NCBI GenBank assembly: GCA_034440575.1
Contig: JAOTOL010001138.1
Span: 231,501-295,500, forward strand
Reading direction: 5' to 3'
DNA from: Imbricaverruca yamaguchii
Lineage: Eukaryota > Arthropoda > Thecostraca > Neoverrucidae
DNA: 64,000 nt
Shown here piece after piece: positions 22,548 to 33,682 of the stretch (the stretch's first letter is position 1; every line of letters starts with the position of its first letter). Below the pieces are notes generated by a model that was not told where the DNA came from, made no database searches, and worked only from the letters and a program-made list of their open reading frames with translations. Position numbers and translations under genes: made by a program.

Positions 22548-24500
22548 TAAGCGAAAAAGACATAAAGACATAAAAGATCAGTGCAACTATGAGCCACAAG
22601 GGCCCCTCTCGGTTGCACTCCGTACACTGAACCAGTTGCCCACCAAAACTGTCAATCAGCCCTCCCTGTAATACTGAAAAGCAAGCCCTATATTCTTATA
22701 ATGATTGTCTATGCTGTTTTTAAAGATGTTCAATGTGCTGCTACTGACGATGTTTTCTGGCAGCTGGTTCCAGTGTTCCACTACCCTGTTGGTGAAGAAA
22801 GTTTGCCTTAACCTTGTTCTGCTGTGGTTAATTTTAATTTTGAATTTATGACCTCTAATTGCATCATTTCTGTTAAATTCAAACATTTCCCCAAGGTATC
22901 CCCTCTCCAGACCATTGACAAATTTAAAGACCTCGATGAGATCTCCTCTCAGCCTTCTATATCTAAGTGAAAACATATTCAATTTCTTCAATCATTCCTC
23001 ATATGCCAGGTTGCTTATGCCATTAACCATTTTTGTAGCCCTCTTTTGTACTCTCTCCAAAAGCCAACAATCCTTTTCATAGCTGGGAGACCAAGCTTGG
23101 ATGCAGTATTCCAAATGTGGCCTGACGTATGCACAGTAAAGCTTCCTGATCACTTCCTCACTTCTGTATGATACATTCCTATTTATTCCCCTGAGCATTC
23201 TCAGTGCCTTCTTCCTGGCTTCCCTGGTCTGTTCTGATGCCCCCAGTTTTGTGTTTTGTGGGAGGCTCTAGCCCTAGGTAAAATTCCTGTTATAATGACT
23301 CTATTGGTACCCCTGAGGGTGGCCAGAAGGGCCCTGTACTCCCGCAGAAGCTCCTCACTCCTAGTCTGACCTATGTTATTTACCCCTACATGCACTATGA
23401 CTGTGTTAAACTGGTGATCACTGGTGACCTGTGCCACCGCAGGTACCAGGTCCTTCACCTTGGCACCAGGCCTCGTGATGCACCTCCTGTCCCTCCTACC
23501 TTTACAAAATACCCGCTCTAAATATCGCACACGAGAGTCTCCTATGACCAGCACTGAATCCTTACTACTGTTATCCTGGGGGCAGTCATCCAATGCCTGG
23601 AACATATTTGTTGTTACTATGCCTGCCCGCTGGGCCGGTTGGCTAGACTTCCTCCCGCTCCTACCACCTGCCACCTGCCACTCACTAACCTTTTCCTTAG
23701 GTTCGCGTCTCCAAATCCTCCACCCCCTGACCTCATGCCACTTCCCCTCCTGTGACCTACCAGAACTACCCCTCCTCTGTTCACTATTAAAACTCCCCTC
23801 CTGAGAGATCCCAGCCACCTCCACAGTAGGGGAAGCCTCAGCTACCTGGTGGCCTGCGACCACCTGGGCATATGATGTCCCTGCTACGTAGTGATCCCTT
23901 GTTGCTTTATCTTGCCTACCCTGTGCAACAAGGGCAGCTTTGAGATTGGAAACCTCTGCCTTAAGGGTCCTAATTTCTTCCTCTAGTGCCTGCATCCTGG
24001 TCGAAACCATCCTAAACGCTGCAGCTTATGCCTAGATTTAGATTCAAATTAACTCGCTAAACAACCGACAAAAAAAGCTAACCATGATTCACTATAAATC
24101 GCTACCTCCTATACTGTCAGTTTATTATCTGAGTGCCTCAAGAAAAGCAGAAACTATTAAACAATTTTTTTTATCATTTTAATTAAATAAATACACAAGA
24201 TGTCTAATCTAATTTTCTTCAACACAGTATGACTTATGGCTAGACAGAAAAATGAACAGTCACACAGCACTTATGAATACCCCCAACTTACTGCTAATTA
24301 AATTATCTTAAACTTCAACACCAAACACACTATGCACACCAAAAAATAAATAAAGTATGTTAGGATAGTATGAATGTTGTCTAATGTACTTATGAAATCT
24401 ACACACTTGTAATATCTCCTACTACAGAAATCGAAGCGTCGAGAACACGCCGAAAGCCACGCGGCCTCGCTTTGGCGCACACAAGATGGCGCCCTGCGGC
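22548..24500 (-). mobile_element. CR1-like LINE, internally deleted copy
   Basis: Minus-strand order: 5' leader (about 24500-24011), ORF1 (24010 to about 23265), then directly the ORF2 3' part (about 23255 to 22656), the 3' tail and GACATAAA repeats (22550-22575). The endonuclease and reverse transcriptase are absent. The leader aligns with that of the copy at 37125. The upstream end contains CAAGATGGCGCC, similar to a YY1-type site. The 3' fragments read KRATKMVNGISNLAYEE and NQLPENIVSSSTLNIFKNSI. Confidence 0.85.
23265..24010 (-). pseudogene. CR1-like ORF1, coiled coil plus SGNH esterase, truncated
   Basis: About 245 codons from an ATG at 24010. The N-terminus MVSTRMQALEEEIRTLKAEV is a predicted coiled coil. 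A Gly/Ser/Arg-rich linker follows, then VLVIGDSRVRYLERVFCKGR with the GDS block of an SGNH hydrolase, and VIVHVGVNNIG with the GxN-like block. Esterase-type ORF1 proteins are known in CR1/L2 retrotransposons. The last esterase block (DGxH) is lost where the copy jumps into ORF2 at about 23260, after which the frame reads unrelated residues. Confidence 0.8.
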
Positions 24501-26100
24501 GTCGCTAGGTTAATATAGTATAGTTTGCGTGCTACGAAAATGCTTATAAGATAAAAACTAATGAAATATAATCACAGAAGTAATTGCTAAACACCTATCC
24601 ACAGCTTAGACTAGAGTACTGCCCTGTTCTGCAGCGACTTATCTGGAAACCTGGAGCTGCGGCGCGCGTGCTTCCACCTTGAAACCTGGCGGCAAAAAAG
24701 AAAATGAACAAAACCAGGAAAACGGGAAAAAAGAAAAAGATACGTTACAAAAAGAAAGAAAATAAAAGAAAAAGGAAAAGAGAGAAAAAAGAGATATGTA
24801 TATATGTTCTTGCAATGTTCAATTCTGGCGATGACCCGACCCCCCCCCCCCCACTACAACCCATACCCCAATGTGGCACCGTCCGGACTAACCTCTCTCT
24901 CTCGACTTCATCATCTCCGGCTCTCAAACAACTCTACTGCACCAACTCTACATCTTCAATCGATCCGAACTAGAGCTGAGTAGAGCTGAGGTCAACTCTA
25001 CTCTTCAAGACCATCTCAACGCTACTTCACCACTGCTCAACTACTCTACTGAGCAGTTGAGGTACCTCGGACTCTACCAGTACCAGTACTCTACCTCGGA
25101 TTCATCCTCCTACCCTATGCTACTCACTCTCTTACACATCTCTTAACCGGAACCAGCCGATATCACCACACGGTGGCAGGCTGGCAAAAGTCACTCAAAC
25201 ACGCACACACTATATGACGTCACCAGGGGTACCACTTAATACCGACCAAGCCGCTAACACGCTGTCGGATATACGCAGCGAACGCATAGTACGGGGGATA
25301 AAATGAGGATTTAATAGGTGCAGGTGCAAAACTTAGAGCGTCATAGTCCCGGAAGGGATCTCCAATACCTTTTATACACATATTATACCCGGAAGAACGT
25401 ACAAAGCGAGGTAGGACAGTTAAAATATGGCAGAGAATTAGCATCTTACCGCGGCGAAATGCAGTAAGGACGTATCTGAAGTGTGGTCCTCGTCATGATG
25501 GAATAAGGTGGGGAGAGTGTCGAGTCCCTTAATGTACATGAGATTTAACATTGGGCTTATGGTGCTGCATGCTAAAATTAATTGACGGAAAGGTCTTTCA
25601 ACCCCTCTACATGCGGCAGTGCCCGTGATATAGGAGGCAAGGAAGGGGACAATCGTTTCTTTTTTTTAAGATTGACAGGACCATAGGGAGCACGTGAGAG
25701 GCAGACAATCCTTTTATGGGGGCATCTGTGAACCTCCGTACCAGCTCAGCAACATGGGTGGAACTTCCAGAAAACGATTTGGGAGAGCAATGCCTGGAGG
25801 TAACAGGAAGGCCTATGGATTGGGGGAGGTGGGCTCACGCCAGTCGTAAGTGGGGGTTGACCCATCCCAAAAGTATGTAAAAGTTCACTCTAGTTCGGAG
25901 GTTACATTCGGCGGATGGACTGGAAAGCGGTCAGACATGGGGTGCTAAAAGCGGTCAGGAATGTATTGGCGGCATTCCCTAACAATGCGTTCAGAACTAG
26001 ATCTGGATGATTCAAAACACTCCTTCACGTCCGCGCAGTCGACCTAGTCGACTTATGTGCTGTTTCCGATTCAGAGTATGAATGAAAGATCACAATCGAC
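24501..26100. other. no gene; A-rich and C-run low complexity
   Basis: 24690-24800 is almost pure purine (AAAAAGAAAAAG type), resembling the purine tail at 22500-22545. 24840-24853 is a C homopolymer. 24960-25140 is rich in CTCAACTCTACT. No coding support. Confidence 0.5.
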
Positions 26101-26106
26101 GTTCGC

Positions 26107-26425
26107 GGAGCAGAGACTTCGAAGTGCCGCGAAGGACGGGCGCAGCTTGTCTGCCCCTGGTCACAGCGGCAGCAGCAAAACACGCCAACAGGACAGTGGG
26201 ACCGGGCGATACGACGGCAGAGTCAAGTGCCGCCAGGACGGGCCGACACAGGGGGCGCCGCCAACCCGTCAGTGGTCACAGTGGCAGCAGCAAAACACTC
26301 CAAAAAAACGGCAGGATCGGGCGGCATGAAACCAATGCAAAGTGCCGCCAGAACGGGCAACACAGGAGGCGCCGCCAGTCCGCCCCTGGTCACGGTGTCA
26401 ACAACAAACACGGTTACAAAGGGCA
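26107..26425 (+). repeat. three tandem units of about 110 bp
   Basis: AGTGCCGCCAGGACGGGC and variants begin units near 26118, 26226 and 26340. Each contains a GGTCAC..G(T)GGCAGCAGCAAAACAC block. Overlapping frames are open on both strands without any recognised domain. Confidence 0.75.
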
Positions 26426-26659
26426 GAACCCAGCGACACGACACGACACGCAGCAGAGACGGTGACACATGGCCGGCAGAGTGAGGGTGGAAATCCTATC
26501 GCTGCCTGGTGACATGATGGCGGGCCTGCCTAGATGGACCCGGCAACGACGGTAAGGCCGTCCTGCTCCAGTCCCAGTTTGCTGATGATGGTCATGTTAA
26601 CATTCATGTGAATAGAAATGGCATCAAACTAATTGAACTCGTTCTTTATTTAGCTATAC

Positions 26660-27460
26660 AAAGATAAGATATGAAGATAAGGTAAGCAGCATATGAAGGT
26701 TCCATATTTGATGGCGGTGGCCAAGTTCTATCGGTGACCCAGCAGAAGGACTTTGGTGTTATTCTGAACACAAGATTGGGGGCATCAGAACAGACCAAGG
26801 AAGCCAGGAAGAAGGCTGAGAATGTTCGGGTCAATATATAGGAATGTACCATACATAAGTGAGGAAGTGATCAGGAAGCTTTACTGTGCATACGTCAGGC
26901 CACATTTGGAATACTGCATCCAAACGTGGTCTCCTAGCTATGAAAAAGATTGTTCGCTTTTAGAGAGTACAAAATATGGCTACAAAAATGGTTAATGACA
27001 TAAGCAACCTGCCATATGAGGAAAGATTGAAGAAATTTAACATGTTTTCACTTAGATATAGAAAGTTCAGAGGAGTACTCATTCAGGTCTTTAAATTTGT
27101 TCATGGTTAGGAGGATGTATATACTAGGTAAATATTTTTATCTAACAGAAATGATGCACCTGAAGGTCATCAATTCAAACTTAAAGTTAACTACAGCAAG
27201 ACAAGGTTAAGACAGTCTTTCTTTACCAACAGGGTAATAGGACACTGGAACCAGATGCCAAAAGCCATTGTCAGTAGCAGCACATTGAACATCTTTAAAA
27301 ATACCATAGGCAATTATTAGAAGAATAGAGGGCTTGCTTTTCAATATTCCAGTGAGGGCTGATCGACGGATTTGGTGGGGAACTGGTTGAGTGCTCAGAG
27401 TGCAACCAAGAAGGGCCCTTGTGGCTCATAGTCACACTGACCTTTTGTGTCTTGATGTCT
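26660..27460 (+). mobile_element. CR1-like LINE, decayed 3' fragment
   Basis: Nucleotide match to the other CR1-like copies from TAAGCAGCATATGAAGG through AGGCCACATTTGGAATACTG to the CTTTTGTGTCTTGATGTC end. Many indels and stops, so no long frame remains: an older copy than those at 27846 and 41985. Confidence 0.8.
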
Positions 27461-27845
27461 AAGGTGCTCTAAAATGTAGCTAGCATTCCAGACAAGCATG
27501 ATCCAACACTCCATACAATAAAGATCTGACAGGCAGGCTAATTCATGGAATGACACCAGAAAAGACAGGTGTTGACACTGACATTATTTTCAGCTGCATA
27601 CGTGGCTACGATCATAATCATCAGAGGTAAAGTGGTTGGAACAAATGGATGGGCTGGTTGGATGAACTCCATCAGATCCTTTTCACTGCAACCAGGTCTA
27701 ATATGCATTTTCATCTATTGGAAACATAAGCATGTTGGTTGACAATCTATTCTTTCCATATCTTTCTTCCAGATGATAAAGACACACCACAACAGAACAC
27801 TATACAATACAACTAAAACTAAAACGCACGTACATCGAACACAAG
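27461..27845. other. no gene seen
   Basis: Anonymous sequence between two CR1-like pieces in opposite orientation. Confidence 0.4.
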
Positions 27846-28498
27846 ACATAAAGACATAAAGACATAAAAGATTAGTGCAACTCTGAGCCACAAGGGCCCT
27901 TCTTGGTTGCACTCTGTACACTGAACCAGTTGCCCACCAAATCTGCCAATCAGCCCTCCCTGTAATACTGAAAAGCAAGCCCTCTATTCTTATAATGATT
28001 GTCTATGCTGTTTTTAAAGATGTTCAATGTGCTGCTACTGACGATGTTTTCTGGCAGCTGGTTCCAGTGTTCCACTACCCTGTTGGTGAAGAAAGTTTGC
28101 CTTAACCTTGTTCTGCTGTGGTTAATTTTAATTTTGAATTTATGACCTCTAATTGCATCATTTCTGTTAAATTCAAACATTTCCCCAAGGTATCCCCTCT
28201 CCAGACCATTTACAAATTTAAAGACCTCGATGAGATCTCCTCTCAGCCTTCTATATCTAAGTGAAAACATATTATTTCTTCAATCTTTCCTCATATGCCG
28301 GTTGCTTATGCCATTAACCATTTTGTAGCCCTCTTTGTACCTCTCTAAAAGCCAACAATCTTTTCATAGCTAGGAGACCAAGCTTGGATGCAGTATTCCA
28401 AATGTGGCCTGACGTATGCACAGTAAAGCTTCCTGATCACTTCCTCACTTCTGTATGATACATTCCTATTTATTGCCCCGAGCATTCTCAGTGCCTTC
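27846..28498 (-). mobile_element. CR1-like LINE, 3' fragment
   Basis: The 3' end is at the GACATAAAGACATAAA repeat (27846-27870). It runs up to AATGCTCGGGGC-type ORF2 sequence at 28498. The C-terminal frame 28270-27950 reads LIEVFKFVNGLERGYLGEMF and is near-identical to the copy at 22656-22991. Small single-base deletions near 28270-28350 break the frame. Confidence 0.85.
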
Positions 28499-29193
28499 AC
28501 GAAGCACAAAACATGGATGGAGCTATGTAAACAAACCTAACCTACGATGTAATACCTAATACACAAACCTACGATGGAGCTATGTAAACAACTGCGCTAT
28601 TTATGACTCAACTGCGCCATCTAAGAATTTGAGAAAATAAGTGCCCCTAAAACGCTGCATTCGTGATGGTCGTCGCCTAATTCGCAGCCTAACTGAGAAT
28701 GATAAAATAACAGCTCAACACGACTCCAAAAGCACAGACGTGATATTATATGATTTAGAAAGTGAGTTGAATTGAAAATATTTCCATTTTAAAATGCATG
28801 AAACTATTAAAACGGTCCAAAAGTGGTACCCCAGATGACGTCATTTGTATCATTCGAGCCGACACGCAGGAAGGCATGGGGATGACAGGGGCCTGCCTTG
28901 GCCCATGCCGAGTAACCTTGATCTTTGATTCTGTTGCGCCAATTTCGGTCACTTGGGTAATAGCGCTGTCCGGAGGTGATTCTACGCTCGCGATCCCGCG
29001 CGTGCTTAGGCACGTGGAAGTCGGTAGTCGTGGAAAGAACCACAGGAAACTGCGGTTGACGTTGAACTGGTTGATTGTTAAGGTGTACAAGGAGGGTTCG
29101 GCTGCGGCCAAGGCTGGATAAGCCGTGGCGAACTCAGGCATTTCTGTTGTCAGTATTGCAGATATCCCCGAGAACACAAATCAAGTTGGCACA
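28499..29193 (+). promoter_or_regulatory. upstream region of the PRPP synthetase gene
   Basis: Contains a perfect cAMP-response-type palindrome TGACGTCA (about 28837-28844) and an E-box CACGTG near 29010. The last 350 bases are richer in CpG. A 107-codon upstream open frame (28798-29121) ends with TAA at 29119-29121, in the same frame as the main gene. Promoter function is inferred from position and these motifs only. No TATA box is obvious. Confidence 0.35.
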
Positions 29194-30150
29194 ATGCCGA
29201 ATATCAAGGTTTTCTCAGGAAGTTCGCATCCGGACTTCGCTGCCAAGGTGGTAGACCGCCTGGGTATCGAGCTTGGCCGAGTGGTCACCAAGAAGTTCAG
29301 CAACCTGGAGACATGTGTGGAAATTGGGGAGTCTGTACGTGGTGAAGATGTCTACATAGTACAAAGTGGTTGTGGTGAGATAAATGACAACCTAATGGAA
29401 CTCTTGATCATGATCAATGCATGCAAGATAGCATCTGCAGCTCGTGTAACAGCAGTTGTACCATGTTTCCCATATGCCAGACAGGACAAAAAGGATAAGT
29501 CAAGAGCCCCAGTATCTGCAAAACTTGTGGCAAACATGCTGACTGTAGCTGGCATGGATCACATTATCACAATGGATCTCCATGCATCCCAGATCCAGGG
29601 TTTCTTTGATCTGCCAGTGGACAACCTGTATGCTGAACCAGCTGTCCTGAAGTGGATCAGAGAAAACATATATGAATGGAAAACAAGCATCATTGTCTCG
29701 CCGGATGCTGGAGGAGCAAAGAGGGTCACTTCCATTGCAGACAACCTGAAGGTGGATTTTGCTCTCATCCACAAGGAGAGGAAGAAGGCCAATGAGGTCT
29801 CTGACATGGTTCTTGTTGGTAATGTCAAAGACAGAGTGGCCATTCTAGTTGATGACATGGCTGATACTTGTGGGACTGTAGTCAAGGCAGCAGACAAACT
29901 GAAGGAGGCAGGTGCTACTAAGGTTTTTGCTATCCTGACTCATGGTATTTTCTCAGGTCCAGCCATATCCAGAATCAATGGTGCATGCTTTGAAGCTGTG
30001 GTAGCCACCAACACTATACCCCAGGATCAGCACATGATCAACTGTGACAAAATCAGGTGCATTGATGTTGCTATGATCTTTGCTGAGGCAGTGAGGAGAA
30101 CCCACAATGGTGAATCAGTCTCATATCTGTTTGCAAATGTCCCATACTGA
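29194..30150 (+). CDS. PRPS: ribose-phosphate pyrophosphokinase (PRPP synthetase), intronless
   Basis: Transfers pyrophosphate from ATP to ribose 5-phosphate to make PRPP, the cytosolic precursor of purines, pyrimidines and NAD. The product is 318 residues, the standard length of animal PRPS1/2, starting [14 protein letters not shown] at the ATG in ACAATGC. An in-frame GTG at 29125 follows a TAA and is not a plausible eukaryotic start. Key segments are intact: [15 protein letters not shown] (92-106, ATP-site R96 and Q97), catalytic-region H130 in [12 protein letters not shown], the flexible loop [10 protein letters not shown], and the PRPP loop DDMADTCGT from D220. It ends SYLFANVPY. There is no stop, frameshift or intron. 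Animal genes of this family usually have introns, so it is either a retained retrocopy or a naturally single-exon gene. LINE pieces lie on both sides. Confidence 0.95.
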   Translation: MPNIKVFSGSSHPDFAAKVVDRLGIELGRVVTKKFSNLETCVEIGESVRGEDVYIVQSGCGEINDNLMELLIMINACKIASAARVTAVVPCFPYARQDKKDKSRAPVSAKLVANMLTVAGMDHIITMDLHASQIQGFFDLPVDNLYAEPAVLKWIRENIYEWKTSIIVSPDAGGAKRVTSIADNLKVDFALIHKERKKANEVSDMVLVGNVKDRVAILVDDMADTCGTVVKAADKLKEAGATKVFAILTHGIFSGPAISRINGACFEAVVATNTIPQDQHMINCDKIRCIDVAMIFAEAVRRTHNGESVSYLFANVPY

Positions 30151-30945
30151 GTGCCAACAGCAACTGCAGTGCAGACAATCCAGATAGTTGCCATACTTGT
30201 ACTTTGTGGGCTGTTTTTTTACTGGATATTAACTAGTTTTTATTTTTTGTTTTGCTCAGCTGACTGATCATTTTCTTCATGACACATTGTACCCTTTTTG
30301 ATACAGATTTATGGATGGAAAATGTTTGATGTGTTTTGATGCATGTTGTACACTTACTCAAATTTATGAATGCAAATTGTGCAATGTCCAGAGCTATTGA
30401 AAATTAAAGAATTTTGGCATAATCAAAACCACTGTGCCATTTGTGGTGTGCCATATTTATGGTGTGCAATACATGGTGGCTATTCACCACAGAAGAAACC
30501 ATTCCAATATAGCTCTTTTGGTGTTCCTTTGGTAGATGCTAGATTCTACCTTACCTGGTCTGATGAGTAGCATAATCCCAGGCAGTTACTGGGCATTCTG
30601 TAACTATTGTAGAGTAGGGGCATACTAACAAGCTGACAGTATTGCTATGTGTTCTTTGTCATGTCAGCATCATATATCACCAAACACTGCAGTGCAGAAT
30701 ACAAATGTATGGGAAATTGGATGCCTGTTCAATACAATGGAGTGGCACTTGTCTTCAGAAGTTCTGGATCATACATCATGTGATATTGGAGCTCTCCCAA
30801 TTGATCATGCTGCTGAGTTTTCCCTCTGAATCATGTGGTGATGTCAATTTGATAAGGTTGTACTCACTGGACTCTATCTGGCAGTTGTTTTGACATTATT
30901 TCTCTGGCTCATTATGTTGTGAGGTGTTGATGTATCCATACAATA
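30151..30945 (+). other. 3' flank of PRPS, possible 3' UTR
   Basis: AT-rich and non-coding. A polyadenylation-like ATTAAA lies at 30403-30408. No poly(A) tract is visible after the gene, so a retrocopy end cannot be shown. It ends where a CR1-like fragment begins. Confidence 0.45.
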
Positions 30946-31277
30946 TATAAAGACAAAAGATCAGTGTGACTATGAGCCACAACGGCCCTTCTTGGTTGCA
31001 ATCTGTACACTCAACTGGTTGTCCACCAAATCTGCCAATCAGCCCTCCCTGGAATACTGAAAAGCAAGCCCTCTATTCTTATGATTGTCTATCCTTTTTT
31101 AAAGATGTTCAATGTGCTGCTACCAACAATGGTTTCTGGCAGCTGGTTCCAGTGTTCTACTACCCTGTTGGGGAAGAAAGACTTAATCTTGTCTTGCTGT
31201 GGTTAACTTTAATTTTGAATTGATGACCTAATTGCATCATTTCTGTTTAATTCAAACATTTCCTCAAGATATCCCTT
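30946..31277 (-). mobile_element. CR1-like LINE, short 3' fragment
   Basis: From the ATAAAGACAAAAGATCAGTG end through the NQLPETIV-type coding region to GGGATATCTTGAGGAAATG at 31277, where similarity stops abruptly. Contains several deletions. Confidence 0.8.
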
Positions 31278-31620
31278 GTGGTGGTTATAATGTATATTTG
31301 TATATATAATCCAATGAGCACTGTACAGGATGATTATGCAGACTGGCCAGACCTTTAATATACACAGGGCCAGACTGCCAATCATGAGTTGTTCGTTCAG
31401 GTCCCGATCACGAGTACCGAATGTCGTAAGTACCAAGATTCACAAGTTCCAAAGCTACCAGATAACTTCTAGAATATCCACGGGCAGGGCGGATTCACAA
31501 GTATACAGTTATAAGGTCTAAAAATAGCCCTGAATTCCACCGCAATATGAAATCGTAAACGCCCAACGGCACGAGAGCTTACTTGCATGTCCACAGATGC
31601 CGGAATGTATATTACTGTGT
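31278..31620. other. no gene seen
   Basis: No supported feature. Confidence 0.4.
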
Positions 31621-32340
31621 GTTGAACACGCGCCCTGAAATCCGCCTACCCCCGCCCGGTTTTTTGTAAATAACTCCAGATTTTACCGACCGATGTATGC
31701 CATTGTTTGTGTACCTGCTTATAAATGACCGGCGCGTTGTTTGAAGCAAGACAAATTAAAATCGAGCGAAAATTTTTCGAGTTCGGGGTCGCTAAAGTTA
31801 AAACAAAAATAATCAGCGCCAGACCATAAATGTCGGCGCTGATGCGCTTCCCATATATTGACAAAAAGGAAGTGTTCTTGGGAAAACTAGCCACTTGTTT
31901 GATGTACATTGTTATGCTATATTGTTTCAAAGTCACGTCAGGTCACCGAGGTCAAGTCAGGTCAAGTTCATCACAGGTTAACACACGCCCTGGAAGGGAT
32001 GGCGAAATCCGCCACCCCTCCGATTTTTTCGTATATAACACCATATTCTACCGTCCGACATACGCCATTTTTGCGTATCCGCTTAGAAATGAACGACGCA
32101 TTGTTTAAAGCAAGAAAAAAAAGAAAATCGGCCGGGATGTTTTCAAGTTAGGGGCCGTTGAAGTAAAACAAACTCGCAGCGCCAGACCACAAAAATCGGC
32201 GCTGATGCGCTTCCCGTATATTGGCAAAATGGAAGTGTTTTTGACAACACTATCGACTTGTTTGATGCATATTGTTATGCTATATAATTTCAGAGTAATG
32301 TTAGGTCGCCGGCGTCAAGTCAGGTAAGTTCATGACGGGC
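31621..32340 (+). repeat. tandem duplication of an about 360-bp unit
   Basis: Unit 1 (from about 31626) and unit 2 (from about 31981) share CACGCCCTG, TATGCCATT, GCGCCAGACCA, TCGGCGCTGATGCGCTTCCC, ACTTGTTTGATG and GTTATGCTATAT in the same order. The offset is 355 bases, drifting to 363. Each ends in GGTCACC/AGGTCAAG-type motifs. Confidence 0.85.
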
Positions 32341-32868
32341 TAATGAAACCAAACTTGGTCAACTGGAATGTCAGAAATGCAAGTGACTGTCATGCGATTG
32401 ATGTCACTTTGCATGCTACTCCTCACATATCCTAAAATCTACCGTTTGCCACTGTGTGCCTAAGCGTTTCCATACTTTATTCATGTATTTCACTCCTTTC
32501 TTTGCGAAGCCGGTTGTGCCGAGCAGCCCAACGGAGCAGCCGGGTGGGCAGCCCGGTTCCGGTAACTGGAGCAGGTAATGACCTGATTAAGTGCTCCTAT
32601 ATAGGTGATATGAGGTCAAATGGCGGATCTGGCATCTGTATTGCATCATTAGTAATGTACAAAACATCATTAATGCCAATTTTGGAGCATTTAAACACAA
32701 TCACAGTGATCCATAACAATGGCAAGCCAAGCCACGCAAAACCAGAAAATTTCGCTATTTTGACCTCATTTGACCTCTAATGTATTGACCTCAGGTCATG
32801 AAATTTGCACACAATAGAGATCACCATCGTGCCCATCCACCATGCGAATTTCGTTGCTCTAGCCTCAG
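32341..32868. other. no gene; AGGTCA/TGACCT-rich
   Basis: TGACCTCATTTGACCTCTAA and TGACCTCAGGTCATG occur within 32760-32800. No coding support. Confidence 0.45.
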
Positions 32869-33035
32869 TAGGAACCGATATCTTAGGGGGGGAGGAATCC
32901 GCCCCCTCCAGTGCGCGTAATTTTTCGAGGCCCTCCAGGGCGCGTGTTAGTAGGAACCGAGATCTTAGGGGGCGGAATCCGCCCCCTCCAGTGCGCGGAA
33001 TTTTCAGAGGCCCTCCAGGGCGCGTGTTAAAAAAG
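32869..33035 (+). repeat. 82-bp tandem duplication
   Basis: GTAGGAACCGA.ATCTTAGGGG, then GAATCCGCCCCCTCCAGTGC and GGCCCTCCAGGGCGCGTGTT, occur twice at an offset of 82. Confidence 0.9.
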
Positions 33036-33235
33036 GCTACCAAATTCATCAGCCAGTAAATGCTCAACAAGTTATAGAGATTTTGTGTCTAGAAAAAACC
33101 AAGCGTCCGCAAACAAAGGAGAGCTGCCGGTTTAGCTCCACCCTGTCGTAAATTCGTCAAATTAGCGGCATGTTGATATTCGATTCGGAATTTGGCTGGA
33201 TATCTAAGAAATACAGACTTCAGAATTATACTTCT

Positions 33236-33674
33236 AGACTTCAGAATTCTTTTTTTTTAAATGGTACACGGGTAGTACTCGAACTGATCATCATGACCGT
33301 AAAAGCTAAGCGGGGCGTTCTTAAACAGCTGAGCTATTCCAGGTAAAACGTTGAGGTCATTCAGGTAGTGAACTCCTCATGATTCCTTCAGAATGGGCAC
33401 AAATGTACTCTTGGATGCATGGACGACCATGGGCATAAAAGGGAAGGGACGTGCATAAGGAGCAAGATTGTGTATGAAAACACAAAACTGATGCAAAGCT
33501 TCCACGTCAAGTTAGATTAACATTCGATTCCTACATGTGAAACATCGTGAAAACGAGCATACTGGTGGAGCTCGGTACACTGATAATCGTGAGCACAATC
33601 AATAAGCCGCATTGCCAAAACACCACGGAGATATTTATGATCAAAGGTCATCGAGATTTCCTTCAAAATTAGCA
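33236..33674 (+). repeat. GCATAAAAGCTA-type repeat, first block
   Basis: About 130-bp units with CATGACCGTAAAAGCTAAG, CAGCTGAGCTATTC and CATTCAGG blocks, ending with ACATCGTGAAAACGAGCATA. The same unit and ending recur at 34422-35065. Confidence 0.7.
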
Positions 33675-33682
33675 TATGTGAG

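Noticed and set aside
28755..29177. Minus-strand 140-codon frame upstream of PRPS
   Set aside because: Antisense to the GC-rich PRPS upstream region, with no motif.
29125..29193. N-terminal extension of PRPS from a GTG
   Set aside because: The GTG follows an in-frame TAA and eukaryotic initiation there is unlikely. The ATG at 29194 gives exactly the usual 318-residue protein.
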